64,000 nt of DNA, from NCBI RefSeq assembly GCF_016592155.1, contig NZ_AP024237.1, positions 4,893,189 through 4,957,188 of the forward strand, in the 5' to 3' direction. The first letter of the stretch is position 1. Each line of letters starts with the position of its first letter. The DNA is from Mycobacterium heckeshornense (GTDB taxonomy: Bacteria > Actinomycetota > Actinomycetes > Mycobacteriales > Mycobacteriaceae). The position numbers were made by a program, and so were the translations under genes. Shown here piece after piece: positions 39,105 to 49,036 of the stretch. The notes under the pieces were generated by a model that made no database searches, was not told the origin of the DNA, and saw nothing but the letters and a program-made list of their open reading frames with translations.

Positions 39105-39935
39105 ATGACCCAGACCGCTCACAGCTGGCGGGCAGTGGCAGGCGGCGTCGCCGTCGGCTTCGCCGCCGCTGTGGGCTTGGCCAGCGCCGTCGCGTCGGCG
39201 GAGCCTGGGCTTCCGCCGCGGCCAACTCCGGCACCGCCGCCGATCACCCAGAGCGCCGCGGGCGGCGTCGGCAACAACGCCTCAGCCGCCGCGTTTCCGG
39301 TGGCGCCGGCTCCCGGGCCGTCGACGATGCCGCCGGTCGCCGCAGCGCCCGCGCCCGGCTCCACGCTGCCGGTGCAGCCGACACCGGTCGCGGCCACCGC
39401 CGGGACACTGCGTGAGTACTTACAGTCCAAGGGCGTCAAACTTGAGCCGCAGAAGCCGCAGGGTTTCACCGCGCTCGACATCACCTTGCCAATGCCGGCG
39501 GGCTGGACCCAGGTTCCCGACCCCAACGTCGCCGACCCGTTCGTGGTGATCGCCAATCGCTCCGGCGCTAGCCTCTACACCTCCAACGCCCAGGTGGTGG
39601 TGTACAAGCTGATCGGTGACTTCAACCCCCGCGAGGCCATCAGCCACGGCTTCGTCGACAGCCAGCAGCTGCCCGCCTGGCGGACCACCACTGCCTCGCT
39701 CGCCGACTTCGGCGGGTTCCCGTCGTCGATCATCGAGGGCACCTACCGGCAGAACGACATGACGCTCAACACCTCCCGGCGCCACGTCATCGCCACCTCC
39801 GGGCCGGACAAGTACCTGGTCTCGCTGGCGGTGACCACAGACGTGGCCCGGGCTGTCGCCGAGGCACCGGCCACCGACGCGATCGTGAACGGTTTCCGGG
39901 TGACCACCCCGACGGCTGGAGGACCGGCGCGGTAG
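39105..39935 (+). CDS. mtc28: Secreted proline-rich protein, Mtc28/LpqN-like
   Basis: A 276-residue exported protein. It has a signal peptide ([18 protein letters not shown], predicted cleavage after ASA), a proline/alanine-rich stretch of about 90 residues, then a globular domain of about 160 residues resembling the LpqN/LpqT family. The M. tuberculosis counterpart Rv0040c (Mtc28) is a 310-residue secreted T-cell antigen, and the position next to leuS agrees. No lipobox cysteine is present, so it is probably soluble. The ATG at 39105 is preceded by AAAGGA. Confidence 0.88.
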   Translation: MTQTAHSWRAVAGGVAVGFAAAVGLASAVASAEPGLPPRPTPAPPPITQSAAGGVGNNASAAAFPVAPAPGPSTMPPVAAAPAPGSTLPVQPTPVAATAGTLREYLQSKGVKLEPQKPQGFTALDITLPMPAGWTQVPDPNVADPFVVIANRSGASLYTSNAQVVVYKLIGDFNPREAISHGFVDSQQLPAWRTTTASLADFGGFPSSIIEGTYRQNDMTLNTSRRHVIATSGPDKYLVSLAVTTDVARAVAEAPATDAIVNGFRVTTPTAGGPAR

Positions 39936-39942
39936 GCGTCGT

Positions 39943-40056
39943 ATGGTGTGGGCCATGCTCATCACCCGTGCGCTTTGCCTGTACGCTGCGGCTACCGCCG
40001 CGGCTCTTTGCCTGCGGTCGATCTCGCGGTCCGGAACCCCCCGGCGGGCCCGCTAA
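39943..40056 (+). CDS. Small hydrophobic ORF (Rv0039c position), doubtful
   Basis: A 37-codon frame, ATG at 39943 (or 39955), with one hydrophobic run ALCLYAAATAAALCL and a basic tail [10 protein letters not shown]. tuberculosis annotates a short membrane protein, Rv0039c, at this place, but I cannot align the two. It ends four bases into the convergent YqgE/AlgH gene (shared positions 40053-40056). Confidence 0.25.
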   Translation: MVWAMLITRALCLYAAATAAALCLRSISRSGTPRRAR

Positions 40057-40658
40057 TTGCGGCTGATGTCGATCGGGTGAGTTGCCAGCAGTGACAGCGG
40101 CAGCGGCTGGCGCCGCAGCGCCCGCCCCCACAGGTCTACCCGCGGTCCCGCTAGAACGTCAGAGGGCAACGCCGACAAGACAATCCAGTCGTCTCGCTCG
40201 ATCTCACCTTCAAGCTGGCCGATCGTCCAGCCCGAGTATCCAGCGAAGATCCGCACCCCTTCCACTAACGGCGCGATCACGTCGGGGTCGGCGTCGAGAT
40301 CGACCATCACGATGCGCCCGGTCACATGCCGCAGACCCGGCACACCCTGCGGGTCGGCGCCGACACGCAGCGCCCCCAAACACAATGCGGCGTCACGCTT
40401 CACCGGTCCCCCGATGAACATCGTCTTCGGTTTGGCCGCCAATTTGGCCCATTGCGGCAGCACGTTGTAGACCGCGGTGTCGCTGGGCCGGTTGAGCACC
40501 ACTCCCAGCGTGCCGCCGTCGTTGTGCTCGACGATGTAGATCACACTGCGCCGAAACGTCGGCTCCAGCAGGTCGGTGTTCGCCAGCAGCAGGGTGCCCG
40601 ATCGCACTCGCTGCGCGGCGGGTGCGACATAGTCCTCGGGATCTTCGTGCTGCGCCAC
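40053..40658 (-). CDS. YqgE/AlgH family protein (UPF0301, Rv0038-like)
   Basis: A 201-residue protein of the YqgE/AlgH family, length as in M. tuberculosis. Family features include [53 protein letters not shown] and [13 protein letters not shown]. The family's molecular role is unknown; it has been linked to regulation in Pseudomonas without an agreed mechanism. The GTG at 40658 matches the conserved N-terminus. It is divergent from the MFS transporter. Confidence 0.93.
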   Translation of the reverse strand: MAQHEDPEDYVAPAAQRVRSGTLLLANTDLLEPTFRRSVIYIVEHNDGGTLGVVLNRPSDTAVYNVLPQWAKLAAKPKTMFIGGPVKRDAALCLGALRVGADPQGVPGLRHVTGRIVMVDLDADPDVIAPLVEGVRIFAGYSGWTIGQLEGEIERDDWIVLSALPSDVLAGPRVDLWGRALRRQPLPLSLLATHPIDISRN

Positions 40659-40759
40659 GACACCATCATCGCACCCGCGCGCGGTCGCGGTGGCCATCAA
40701 GCGTGGCCCCAGCCGATATTTGTGCTGTAGTTGAGGGTGGCTTCGGGCCGACCGCCGTC

Positions 40760-42064
40760 ATGGAAGTAGGTTTTGTGGTTCAGCCCCGCGCTCCAGTCGC
40801 GATCTGGCGCTCAGCGCGTGGTTTGCCTGACTTTTGGCGGCTGCTAGAACTGCGCGTTGCCAGTCAATTTGGTGACGGTCTGTTCCAGGCGGCGTTGGCG
40901 GGGGCGCTGCTGTTCAACCCTGAGCGGGCCACCAACCCGTTGGCGATCGCCGGCGCGTTCGCGGTGCTGTTCTTGCCGTATTCGCTGCTGGGTCCGTTTG
41001 CTGGTGCGCTGATGGACCGTTGGGACCGCCGGCTGGTGCTGGTGGGGGCGAACATCGGCCGGCTGGGGTCGGTCGCCGCGGTCGGCGCGGCCTTGGCCGT
41101 CGGGGCCAACGATTGGATGGTGCTGTGCGGCGCGCTGATCGTCAATGGCTTCGGCCGCTTTGTGTCGTCGGGGCTCTCGGCGGCGCTGCCGCATGTGGTG
41201 CCCCGCCACAAGGTGGTCACGATGAACTCACTAGCCAACGCCACCGGTGCGGTTGCCGCATTTGGCGGCGCAAACTTCATGCTCCTGCCGCGCTGGCTGA
41301 TCGGTGCGGGCGACTCCGGCTCGGCGTCGATCATTTTCTTGGTCGCGATCCCGATCTCGATCGCCCTGACGTTGTCGTTGCGGTTTGCTTCCCACGCGCT
41401 CGGCCCTGACGACAGCAACCGCGCTGTGCGCGGATCGGTGGTCTATGCGGTAGTCACCGGCTGGCTGCACGGCGTGCGCACGGTATTGGACCGGCCGACG
41501 GTGGCCGCCACCCTGTCCGGGCTGGCGACACATCGCATGGTCTTCGGCGTCAATACCCTGCTGGTGCTGGTGCTGGTCCGGCATGCCGGCGCGGTGACCG
41601 TTGCCGGGTTGGGTACTGCGGTGCTGTTCCTCGCCGCTACCGGCGCCGGATCGTTTCTGGCCAACGCCCTCACCCCGCCCGCGGTGCGCCGTTGGAATCG
41701 CTTCACCGTGGCTAATGGCGCCCTGGCAGCCGGTGCGATCATCCAGATCGCTGGTGCTAGTTTGCAATTGGCGATCATGGTGTTGTGCGGATTCCTGCTC
41801 GGCGTCATCGGGCAAGTCGTCAAGCTGTGTGCCGACACCGCGATGCAGATCGACGTCGAGGACGTCCTGCGCGGCCACGTGTTCACGGTGCAGGATTCGC
41901 TGTTCTGGGTCTCGTTCATCTCCGCAGTAACCGTGGCGGCGTTGGTGATTCCCGACGACGGGCGTTCGCCAGCATTGGTCCTGGCCGGTTCGTTGCTCTA
42001 CCTTGCGGGGCTGGGTGTGCACGCTTTGGTTGCCCGGCGCGGGCAGGCGGTGAGTAGTCGCTAA
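40760..42064 (+). CDS. MFS transporter (Rv0037c-like)
   Basis: A 434-residue membrane protein with about twelve hydrophobic segments in two halves, a soluble N-terminal head of about 25 residues and the MFS loop motif [13 protein letters not shown] between TM2 and TM3. M. tuberculosis Rv0037c is the same kind and lies next to the same neighbours. Substrate unknown; drug or metabolite export is the usual guess. The ATG at 40760 is possible together with a nearby GTG; the choice is not firm. Confidence 0.88.
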   Translation: MEVGFVVQPRAPVAIWRSARGLPDFWRLLELRVASQFGDGLFQAALAGALLFNPERATNPLAIAGAFAVLFLPYSLLGPFAGALMDRWDRRLVLVGANIGRLGSVAAVGAALAVGANDWMVLCGALIVNGFGRFVSSGLSAALPHVVPRHKVVTMNSLANATGAVAAFGGANFMLLPRWLIGAGDSGSASIIFLVAIPISIALTLSLRFASHALGPDDSNRAVRGSVVYAVVTGWLHGVRTVLDRPTVAATLSGLATHRMVFGVNTLLVLVLVRHAGAVTVAGLGTAVLFLAATGAGSFLANALTPPAVRRWNRFTVANGALAAGAIIQIAGASLQLAIMVLCGFLLGVIGQVVKLCADTAMQIDVEDVLRGHVFTVQDSLFWVSFISAVTVAALVIPDDGRSPALVLAGSLLYLAGLGVHALVARRGQAVSSR

Positions 42065-42073
42065 GGTAGCTGC

Positions 42074-42853
42074 ATGGCCGGTGCGGGCCCGATCATCGAT
42101 GACCTGCGGGCCGAGAGCGACGAACTGGATGCGCTGGTGGCGCCGCTGGCGGCCGAGCGTTGGACAGCGCCGACACCCGCCGCGGGCTGGACCATCGCCC
42201 ACCAGATCGGCCACTTGCTGTGGACCGATCGTGTCGCGCTTACCACCGTCACCGACGAGGCGCGCTTCGCCGAATTGCTGGCAGCGGCCGCAGCCAATCC
42301 CACCGGCTTCGTCGATGACGGCGCCGATGAAATGGCGACCCGGCCACCCGCCGAGCTCCTGCGCGACTGGCGGCTCACCCGCACCCGGCTGCACACGGCG
42401 CTGCTGGCGGTTCCCGACGGCCGCAAACTGCCCTGGTTCGGGCCACCGATGAGCGCGGCGTCGATGGCCACTGCGCGGCTGATGGAAACCTGGGCGCACG
42501 GACTTGACGTCGCCGACGCGCTCGGCGTCAAACGACCGGCGACGCCGCGGTTGCGCTCCATCGCTCATCTGGGTGTGCGTACTCGCGACTACTCCTTCGT
42601 CGTCAACGGCCTCACACCGCCGGCCGAGCCGTTTCTGGTTGAGCTGCGTGCACCCGACGGCACCATCTGGTCGTGGGGTCCTGACGATGCTTCCCAGCGG
42701 GTGACGGGTTCGGCGGAGGATTTCTGCTTCTTGGTCACCCAGAGGCGCCCGCTCGGCACACTTGACATCGCGGCGCAGGGTGTCGATGCCCAACGGTGGC
42801 TGACCATCGCGCAGGCCTTCGCCGGCCCCCCGGGCCCGGGCCGTGGGCGATGA
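42074..42853 (+). CDS. DinB-like maleylpyruvate isomerase-type metal-binding protein (Rv0036c-like)
   Basis: A 259-residue protein of the TIGR03084-type family. The N-terminal four-helix DinB-like part has the metal-ligand pattern [15 protein letters not shown] with H residues and a later [15 protein letters not shown], placing three histidines as in mycothiol-dependent enzymes of this superfamily. The C-terminal third is the MDMPI C-domain type. A thiol-transferase or isomerase reaction using mycothiol is inferred from the family only. It ends just before the methyltransferase, with a possible overlap if that gene starts at a GTG at 42843. Confidence 0.85.
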   Translation: MAGAGPIIDDLRAESDELDALVAPLAAERWTAPTPAAGWTIAHQIGHLLWTDRVALTTVTDEARFAELLAAAAANPTGFVDDGADEMATRPPAELLRDWRLTRTRLHTALLAVPDGRKLPWFGPPMSAASMATARLMETWAHGLDVADALGVKRPATPRLRSIAHLGVRTRDYSFVVNGLTPPAEPFLVELRAPDGTIWSWGPDDASQRVTGSAEDFCFLVTQRRPLGTLDIAAQGVDAQRWLTIAQAFAGPPGPGRGR

Positions 42854-42881
42854 CCGCGCGAAGACAGATACGGCCCGCCAC

Positions 42882-43592
42882 ATGAGCACCGAGGAGCACG
42901 AAAAGAACGACGGTTCCTCCTCGCCGGTCCTAGCGGAAACACGGCTCGCGGCGGCGCAACGGGCACACTGGCAACAGACATACGCCGCCCATCCGCACCT
43001 TTACGGCGAGCAGCCGTCCGAGGCGGCACAGAATGCGCTGGAAGTGTTCCGCTCCGTCGGGGTGAGCAGGCTCGTCGACCTTGGTGGCGGTCACGGCCGC
43101 GACGCATTGTTCTTCGCTCGGAATGGAATTGCCGTTCAAGTCATTGATTTCAGCGCGACCGCGCTGCAACAACTCGCCGATACCGCCACAGCACAGGGCC
43201 TTGCCGGTCGAATTACATTGACGGCGCATGACATTCGCCATCCACTACCGGTCGCTGCGGCATCGGTTGATGCGGTGTTCGCACACATGCTGCTGTGTAT
43301 GGCCTTTTCCACCAATACTATTCGCTGCATAGTCGGTGACGTTCGGCGCGTGCTACGACCCGGTGGCGTCTTCGTTTACACCGTTCGGCACACCGGCGAC
43401 GCGCATTACCGGGCCGGAACCTCCCACGGCGACGACATTTACGAACACGGGGGCTTCGCCGTCCACTACTTCTCGCGGCAACTCGTCGAGGAGCTGGCGG
43501 TCGGCTGGACGCTCATCGACGTGCACGAGTCCTGTGAAGGCGAGCTGCCACGGCGCCTTTTCTGCGTCACCCAGATCCGTCCGCCCGATTGA
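42882..43592 (+). CDS. SAM-dependent methyltransferase (TehB-like)
   Basis: A 236-residue class I methyltransferase with VDLGGGHGRDALFFARNG (SAM-binding loop), VIDFSATALQQL and VRRVLRPGGVFVYTVRH. It resembles the TehB-like branch. The ATG at 42882 is used; a GTG at 42843 in the same frame would overlap the upstream gene by eleven bases. Relative to M. tuberculosis it lies exactly at the junction between the Rv0036c-like and Rv3906c-like genes. Confidence 0.85.
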   Translation: MSTEEHEKNDGSSSPVLAETRLAAAQRAHWQQTYAAHPHLYGEQPSEAAQNALEVFRSVGVSRLVDLGGGHGRDALFFARNGIAVQVIDFSATALQQLADTATAQGLAGRITLTAHDIRHPLPVAAASVDAVFAHMLLCMAFSTNTIRCIVGDVRRVLRPGGVFVYTVRHTGDAHYRAGTSHGDDIYEHGGFAVHYFSRQLVEELAVGWTLIDVHESCEGELPRRLFCVTQIRPPD

Positions 43593-43599
43593 GCCACCG

Positions 43600-44115
43600 C
43601 TACAGCGTCGCAGCCGCGTCGGCTGTGCCGTCACCGTCGCTGTCACTGAGCTTGACGTCCCATCGCCCGTCACCGTCGCCGTCCACATACGCAGTGTCAT
43701 AGCCGCCGCCCTCAGCGGGCAGCAGCACGCGGTCGGCGAGGCCGTTTGCGTCGGCGTCGATCAACCGGTCATCGGCGCGGCCGTCGTCGTCGAAATCGAC
43801 CAGCGGACCGCTGGTGTGCTCCGCGCCGTCCAGCCCGAACCACCGCAGCTGACCACCGCGGTCGACGGCGACTGACCAGGTCCCGGTTCCGTCATCGGTG
43901 AAATAGCTCTCCGCACTGCCGTCGTTGTCGAGATCCAGCACGGCATGGTCAGCCAATCCATCCCCGTCGAAGTCGGCCAGCGCGTCGTCGCGCAGCCCGT
44001 CAGCGTCGAAATCCAGCCCGACCGCGTCGAGCCGACCATCACCGTCGATGTCGAGGTCTGGCTGGCCGTTCCAGATCTTCGCCGTCCCGTCGTCAGCGCC
44101 CAGGCAGTATTCCAT
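43600..44115 (-). CDS. Calcium-binding repeat protein (Rv3906c-like)
   Basis: A 171-residue, very acidic protein built from about eight Asp-rich loops such as DIDGDGRLD, DFDADGLRDD, DFDGDGLAD, DLDNDGS, DFDDDGRADD, DADANGLAD, DGDGDGRWD and DSDGDGTAD. This DxDxDG pattern matches EF-hand-like or thrombospondin type 3/dockerin-like calcium loops. M. tuberculosis Rv3906c has the same length and stands next to pcnA. No signal peptide is visible, so where it works is unknown. It is seven bases from the end of the convergent methyltransferase and 24 bases after pcnA on the same strand. Confidence 0.85.
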   Translation of the reverse strand: MEYCLGADDGTAKIWNGQPDLDIDGDGRLDAVGLDFDADGLRDDALADFDGDGLADHAVLDLDNDGSAESYFTDDGTGTWSVAVDRGGQLRWFGLDGAEHTSGPLVDFDDDGRADDRLIDADANGLADRVLLPAEGGGYDTAYVDGDGDGRWDVKLSDSDGDGTADAAATL

Positions 44116-44139
44116 GCGATGTCCGACGCTTCGTGGTGG

Positions 44140-45582
44140 CTAGCGGTTCCCACGGGCCTTCCACCAGGACAGCAGCTCGGCGGTGGCCTCGTCACGGGGC
44201 AGCGGCCCGCGCTCCAACCGCAGCTCCTTCAAGTAGCGCCACGCCTCACCGACTCGTGGGCCCGGCGGGATGCCCAGGATCTGCATGATTTCGTTGCCGT
44301 CCAGGTCGGGGCGCACCCGCTCGAGGTCTTCGCGGGCGGCCAGTTCGGCGATCCGCGCCTCGAGCTCGTCGTAATTGGCCTGCAGCCGCGCCGCTCTGCG
44401 CCTGTTGCGGGTGGTGCAGTCAGCGCGCACCAGTTTGTGTAGCCGCGGCAGCAACGGGCCGGCATCGGTGACGTAGCGGCGCACCGCCGAATCGGTCCAC
44501 TTGCCCTCCCCGTATCCGTGAAACCGCAGGTGCAGGTACACCAGCTGCGCGACGTCCTCGACCAGCTGTTTGGAGTATTTCAGCGCCCGCAGCCGCTTTC
44601 GGGCCATTTTGGCACCGACCACCTCGTGGTGGTGGAAGCTCACCCTGCCGTCGGATTCGTGCCGGCGGGTGGCGGGCTTGCCGATGTCGTGCAGCAGCGC
44701 CGCCCAGCGCAACACCAGGTCGGGCTGCCCGTCCTCGAGGTCAATCGCCTGCTGTAGCACCTTCAGCGAATGCTGGTAGACGTCTTTGTGTTGATGGTGT
44801 TCGTCGATGGCCATTCGCATCGCGCCGACCTCGGGCAAGACCACCTCGCCCATCCCCGTCTGCACCATGAGGTCGATACCGGCCACCGGGTCTCGGCCGA
44901 GCAACAGCTTGTCCAATTCGGCGGCCACCCGCTCGGCGGTGATGCGGGCCAGCTGCGGAGCCATGTCGTCGATCGCTGCCCGCACTCGCGGTGCCACGGT
45001 GAAGCCCAGCTGGGAGACGAACCGCGCAGCGCGCAGCATCCGCAACGGATCGTCGGCGAACGACTCCTCCGGAGCCGACGGGGTGTCCAAGACTCCGGCC
45101 CGCAGCGCCGCCAAACCACCCAGCGGGTCAACGAATTCGGCCGGCCCCGTCGGTGTGATGCGCACCGCCATCGCGTTGACGGTGAAATCGCGGCGCACCA
45201 GATCGTCCTCCAGGCGGTCCCCGAAACGCACTTGGGGATTGCGCGAGACCCGGTCGTAGCGGTCGGCGCGAAAAGTGGTGATCTCGAGACGGTGCTCACC
45301 CTTGCCGACACCGACGGTGCCGAACTCGATCCCGGTGTCCCACAACGCATCAGCCCACCGCCGCAGGATCGCCTGCACCTGCTCAGGGCGGGCGTCGGTG
45401 GTGAAATCCAGGTCCGGGCTGAGCCGGTCCAGTACCGCGTCGCGCACCGATCCTCCGACCAGATACAGTGCGCGGCCCGCGTCGGCGAACAACGCCCCCA
45501 GTTCGCGCAAAACGTCGGCGTGCCTGTTCAACGCGACCGCGGCCGCGGTTAACAGGTCGGCGTCTTGGGCGGCTTCGGGCAC
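44140..45582 (-). CDS. pcnA: CCA-adding tRNA nucleotidyltransferase / poly(A) polymerase family
   Basis: A 480-residue enzyme, identical in length to M. tuberculosis PcnA (Rv3907c). It adds or repairs the 3' CCA of tRNAs. The head has LVGGSVRDAVLDRLSPDLDFTTDA (nucleotidyltransferase motif with DxD), then LEDDLVRRDFTVNAMA and DPLRMLRAARF; the middle carries an HD-domain motif ALLHDIGKPATRR. The GTG at 45582 gives the conserved start; the open frame upstream runs through the tandem repeat and is not coding. Its 5' end is separated from mutT4 by that repeat. Confidence 0.95.
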   Translation of the reverse strand: MPEAAQDADLLTAAAVALNRHADVLRELGALFADAGRALYLVGGSVRDAVLDRLSPDLDFTTDARPEQVQAILRRWADALWDTGIEFGTVGVGKGEHRLEITTFRADRYDRVSRNPQVRFGDRLEDDLVRRDFTVNAMAVRITPTGPAEFVDPLGGLAALRAGVLDTPSAPEESFADDPLRMLRAARFVSQLGFTVAPRVRAAIDDMAPQLARITAERVAAELDKLLLGRDPVAGIDLMVQTGMGEVVLPEVGAMRMAIDEHHQHKDVYQHSLKVLQQAIDLEDGQPDLVLRWAALLHDIGKPATRRHESDGRVSFHHHEVVGAKMARKRLRALKYSKQLVEDVAQLVYLHLRFHGYGEGKWTDSAVRRYVTDAGPLLPRLHKLVRADCTTRNRRRAARLQANYDELEARIAELAAREDLERVRPDLDGNEIMQILGIPPGPRVGEAWRYLKELRLERGPLPRDEATAELLSWWKARGNR

Positions 45583-45600
45583 GTTCGACCAGCCTAGTCG

Positions 45601-45810
45601 TGCGACGATGACGGCCGCTTGCGGCCGGAGGAGGAGCGCGACAATCCAACCCAGCGTGCGACGATGACGGCCGCTTGCGGCCGGAGGAGGAGCGCGACAA
45701 TCCAACCCAGCGTGCGACGATGACGGCCGCTTGCGGCCGGAGGAGGAGCGCGACAATCCAACCCAGCGTGCGACGATGACGGCCGCTTGCGGCCGGAGGA
45801 GGAGCGCGAC
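45601..45810. repeat. 56-bp tandem repeat (3.75 copies) between pcnA and mutT4
   Basis: Copies start at 45601, 45657, 45713 and 45769; the last is cut at about 42 bases. The copies are identical over the compared length. Each contains the hairpin-forming GGCCGCTTGCGGCC. The array fills most of the 308-base gap 45583-45890 between the divergent pcnA and mutT4 genes. It fits a mycobacterial VNTR/MIRU-like locus. Open frames crossing it are repeat artefacts. Confidence 0.95.
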
Positions 45811-45890
45811 TGCGGCTATTCTCCGGTCACGCAGCCAGCTACCGGCGAGTGGCCCGGGAAGACGCGGCCGCGCCAGCTACTATCGCTTGG

Positions 45891-46643
45891 GTGTCGGACG
45901 GCGAACAAGCCAAACCTGGTCGGCGTCGCGGCAAGCGCCGCCGCCGGCGCGCGTCCGCGCCACCGGAGTACCGCTCTCAGAACCAGCCCACCGGTGGCAC
46001 CGCCGCGCCGGCCGCCGGTTCGGCGAATACCCGCTCCCGCTCGACGCGTCCCCGAGTCAGGCGGTTGCGCACGGTGCACGAAACCTCTGCCGGTGGATTG
46101 GTGATTGCCGGCATCGACAGGCCCCGCGAGGAACAGGTCGCGGCGTTGATCGGTCGCCTCGACCGGCGTGGCCGCATGCTGTGGTCGCTGCCCAAGGGGC
46201 ACATCGAAGTCGGCGAAACTGCCGAGCAAACTGCGATGCGCGAGGTAGCCGAAGAGACCGGCGTCCGCGGCAGCGTGCTGGCCGCGCTGGGAAGTATCGA
46301 CTATTGGTTTGTCACCGACGGGCGGCGCGTACACAAAACCGTGCACCACTACCTGATGCGTTTCTCCGGCGGGGAGCTGTCCGGCGGCGACCTCGAGGTC
46401 GCCGAGGTGGCGTGGGTGCCGATCCGCGAACTGCCCGCCAAGCTGGCCTACGCCGACGAGCGGCGCCTGGCCCAGGTGGCCGACGAACTGATCGACAAGC
46501 TGCAAACCGACGGCCCGTCGGCGCTGCCGCCGTTGCCGCCCAGCTCGCCGTGGCGACGGCCACAGACGCACTCGCACACCCACCGCCGGCGTTCCGACCT
46601 ATCCACACCGCGCCGCAAGAACGGCCGCGGTCCGGGACCGTGA
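45891..46643 (+). CDS. mutT4: Nudix hydrolase MutT4
   Basis: A 250-residue protein (248 in M. tuberculosis). A basic, disordered N-terminus of about 60 residues precedes the Nudix domain with [18 protein letters not shown] and REVAEETG (the Nudix box), then a Pro/Arg/His-rich tail. MutT proteins cleave damaged or excess nucleotides; the natural substrate of MutT4 is not settled. The GTG at 45891 matches the conserved start SDGEQAK. The stop overlaps the start of the next gene (GTGA), beginning a run of envelope genes. Confidence 0.93.
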   Translation: MSDGEQAKPGRRRGKRRRRRASAPPEYRSQNQPTGGTAAPAAGSANTRSRSTRPRVRRLRTVHETSAGGLVIAGIDRPREEQVAALIGRLDRRGRMLWSLPKGHIEVGETAEQTAMREVAEETGVRGSVLAALGSIDYWFVTDGRRVHKTVHHYLMRFSGGELSGGDLEVAEVAWVPIRELPAKLAYADERRLAQVADELIDKLQTDGPSALPPLPPSSPWRRPQTHSHTHRRRSDLSTPRRKNGRGPGP

Positions 46644-49036
46644 TTGCACCGCGACTTTCGCGGGCGGCCGCATCCTGCCTGCCCGTCCTGGCGGGCATCC
46701 TGGCCTTGTTGATCGTGCCCACCGCCGCGCCGCGCGCCGCCGCGGGTGAACCTAGCGCGACGCCGTTCGTCCAGGTCCGCGTCGACCAGGTGACCCCCGA
46801 TGTTGTTACCACCACGAGTGAGCCGTTTGTCACGGTCCGCGGCATCGTGACCAACGTCGGCGACCGCCCGGTTCACGACGTGATGGTGCGTCTCGAGCAC
46901 GCTCCGTCGGTCGCCTCGTCGGCGGCGCTGCGCACCAGTCTCGACGGCGACACCGATCAATACCAACCGGTCGCTGATTTCCTCACGGTGGCAAGCGAAT
47001 TGCGGCGTGGTCAGAAGGCGGGGTTCACCCTTTCCGCGCCGGTGCGCTCGTTGACCGCTCCGTCGCTGGCCATCGACCATCCCGGCGTCTACCCACTGCT
47101 GGTCAACGCCAACGGCACCCCGGACTACGGCACACCTGCCCGGCTCGACAACGCCCGGTTTCTGCTTCCGGTGGTGGGTGTGCCGCCCGAGCCGACCGCC
47201 ACCCCCGCCGACGCTGTGACCTCCGTCGTTGCGCCCGACACATCCAAACCTGTCCAGCTCACCATGCTGTGGCCGCTGGCCGACCGTCCCCGATTGTCCC
47301 CGGGCGCACCCGGCGGCACCGTCCCGGTCCGGCTAATGGACGACGAGCTTGCGGCTTCGCTGGCCAGCGGTGGGCGGCTGGACGTTCTGCTGTCCTCGGT
47401 CGAGTTCGCAACCAGCCGCGAAGTCGACCCTGATGGCACCGTGGCGCGGTCGCTGTGCCTGGCGGTCGACCCCGACCTGCTCGTCACCGTTAACGCGATG
47501 ACCGGCGGCTACGTGGTATCGGATGCCCCCGACGGCGGCGCCCAACAGCCCGGTACGCCGACCCATCCCGGTGCAGGGCAGGCCGCGGCCGTGAACTGGC
47601 TGGACCGGCTGCGCGCGCTGGCGCACCGGATGTGTGTGGTGTCGACCACGTATGCCCAGGCGGATCTCGACGCCTTGCAGCGCGTCGCAGACCCCGGCCT
47701 GATCGCGGCAGCGACCAGCAACGCAGCCGATATTGTCGACCAGATACTCGGGATCAGCTCGGTTCGGGGTGCCACCCTGATGCCGGACGGCCCGCTGACT
47801 CCCCGGGCCGTTGACCTGCTCAACGGCACGGGCAACGCGGTGACGGTCGCCGCCGCCGATATCTCCGAGGTGGACGGCGTCACTGGTGCACCGCCCACGG
47901 CGGACGTCGCGCCGCGCCGGCTGGCCCCCCCACGTGGCGGCGGCGCCGTTCGACCCGGCTGTCGGCGCCGCATTGGCCGCCGCCGGCACCGACCCAGTCG
48001 CGCCGACGTACCTGGGTGCCGCGCTGGCGGTACGGCTGCGCCATGATTCGGACACCGCGCGCCGCCAGGATGCGCTGGGCTCGATGTTGTGGCGCAGTTT
48101 GCAACTCGACGCCGCGCCGCGCGTCCAGATCCTCATGCCGCCGGCGGCCTGGAACTTGTCCGCCAACGATGCCCAGGCCATCCTCACCACCCTGGCCACC
48201 TCGATCCGCTCCGGGTTGGCGGTTCCGCGGCCACTGCCAGCCGTGATCGCCGACGCCCAGGCGGTCACCGCGCCGCCCGCACCGATCAGAACCGACGCGG
48301 CCGGCCATGGCCGGTTCGACGACGACGTCACCGCCCAGATCGCCGCCGAAGCCGGCCGGGTGTGGGGCTTGACCGCGGCGCTGACAACCGACGCCCGAAC
48401 CGGGCTGACCGGCGCCGCCTACACCGCGCCGTTGCGCGAGGACATGCTGCGCGCGGTCAGCCAATCCGAGCACCCCGACACCCGCAACGGGCTGGCCCAT
48501 CAGCGGCTCGACATTCTCGGGCACGCCATCGACGACCTGTTCGGCGCGGTCACGATCGTCAACCCGGGGGGGGGTCGTACACGTTGGCCACCGAACACAG
48601 CCCGCTGCCGTTGGCGCTGCACAACGGTTTGGGTGTGCCGATCCGGGTCCGCCTGCAGGTTGATACGCCGCCCGGGATGTCGGCGACCGACATCGGCGAG
48701 ATCGAGCTGCCGCCCGGCTACCTTCCGCTGCGGGTGCCGATCGAAGTGAACTTCACCCAGCGCGTCGCCGTCGACGTGTCGCTGCACACGCCAGACGGCC
48801 TGCCCCTGGGCGAGCCAGTGCGGTTGTCGGTGCACTCCAACGCCTACGGCAAGGTGTTGTTCGCGATCACGCTAACGGCCGCCGCCGTGCTGGTGACGCT
48901 GGCCGGACGCCGGCTTTACCACCGTTTCCGCGGCCAGCCGGACCCCGCCGACCTGGACCGCCCCGATCCCGGTGACGCCCGGTTTATCGGCGACGGGACC
49001 ATAACCCGTCGCGTGGACGAGGAGCACCGGGTTTGA
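46640..49036 (+). pseudogene. Rv3909-like envelope protein, reading frame broken twice at homopolymers
   Basis: The gene spans about 798 codons, as in M. tuberculosis Rv3909 (802): a signal peptide (LPVLAGILALLIVPTAAPRAAA), a long extracytoplasmic part and a C-terminal TM helix (LFAITLTAAAVLVTLAG). The frame starting at GTG 46640 continues to the C7 run 47925-47931, then coding moves to another frame until the G9 run 48566-48574, after which it returns to the first frame and ends at 49036. Removing one C gives a smooth RRLAPHVAAAPFD; seven G instead of nine gives NPGGSYTLA. The changes may be sequencing errors. The function is unknown; it is linked to murJ and cell-wall synthesis. Confidence 0.85.

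Noticed and set aside
41231..42889. 552-codon open frame opposite the MFS and DinB-like genes
   Set aside because: Arg/Gln/His-rich shadow typical of GC-rich antisense frames; the two sense genes have clear families.
45601..45810. CRISPR array
   Set aside because: The repeats are contiguous 56-bp units without variable spacers and no cas genes are near.
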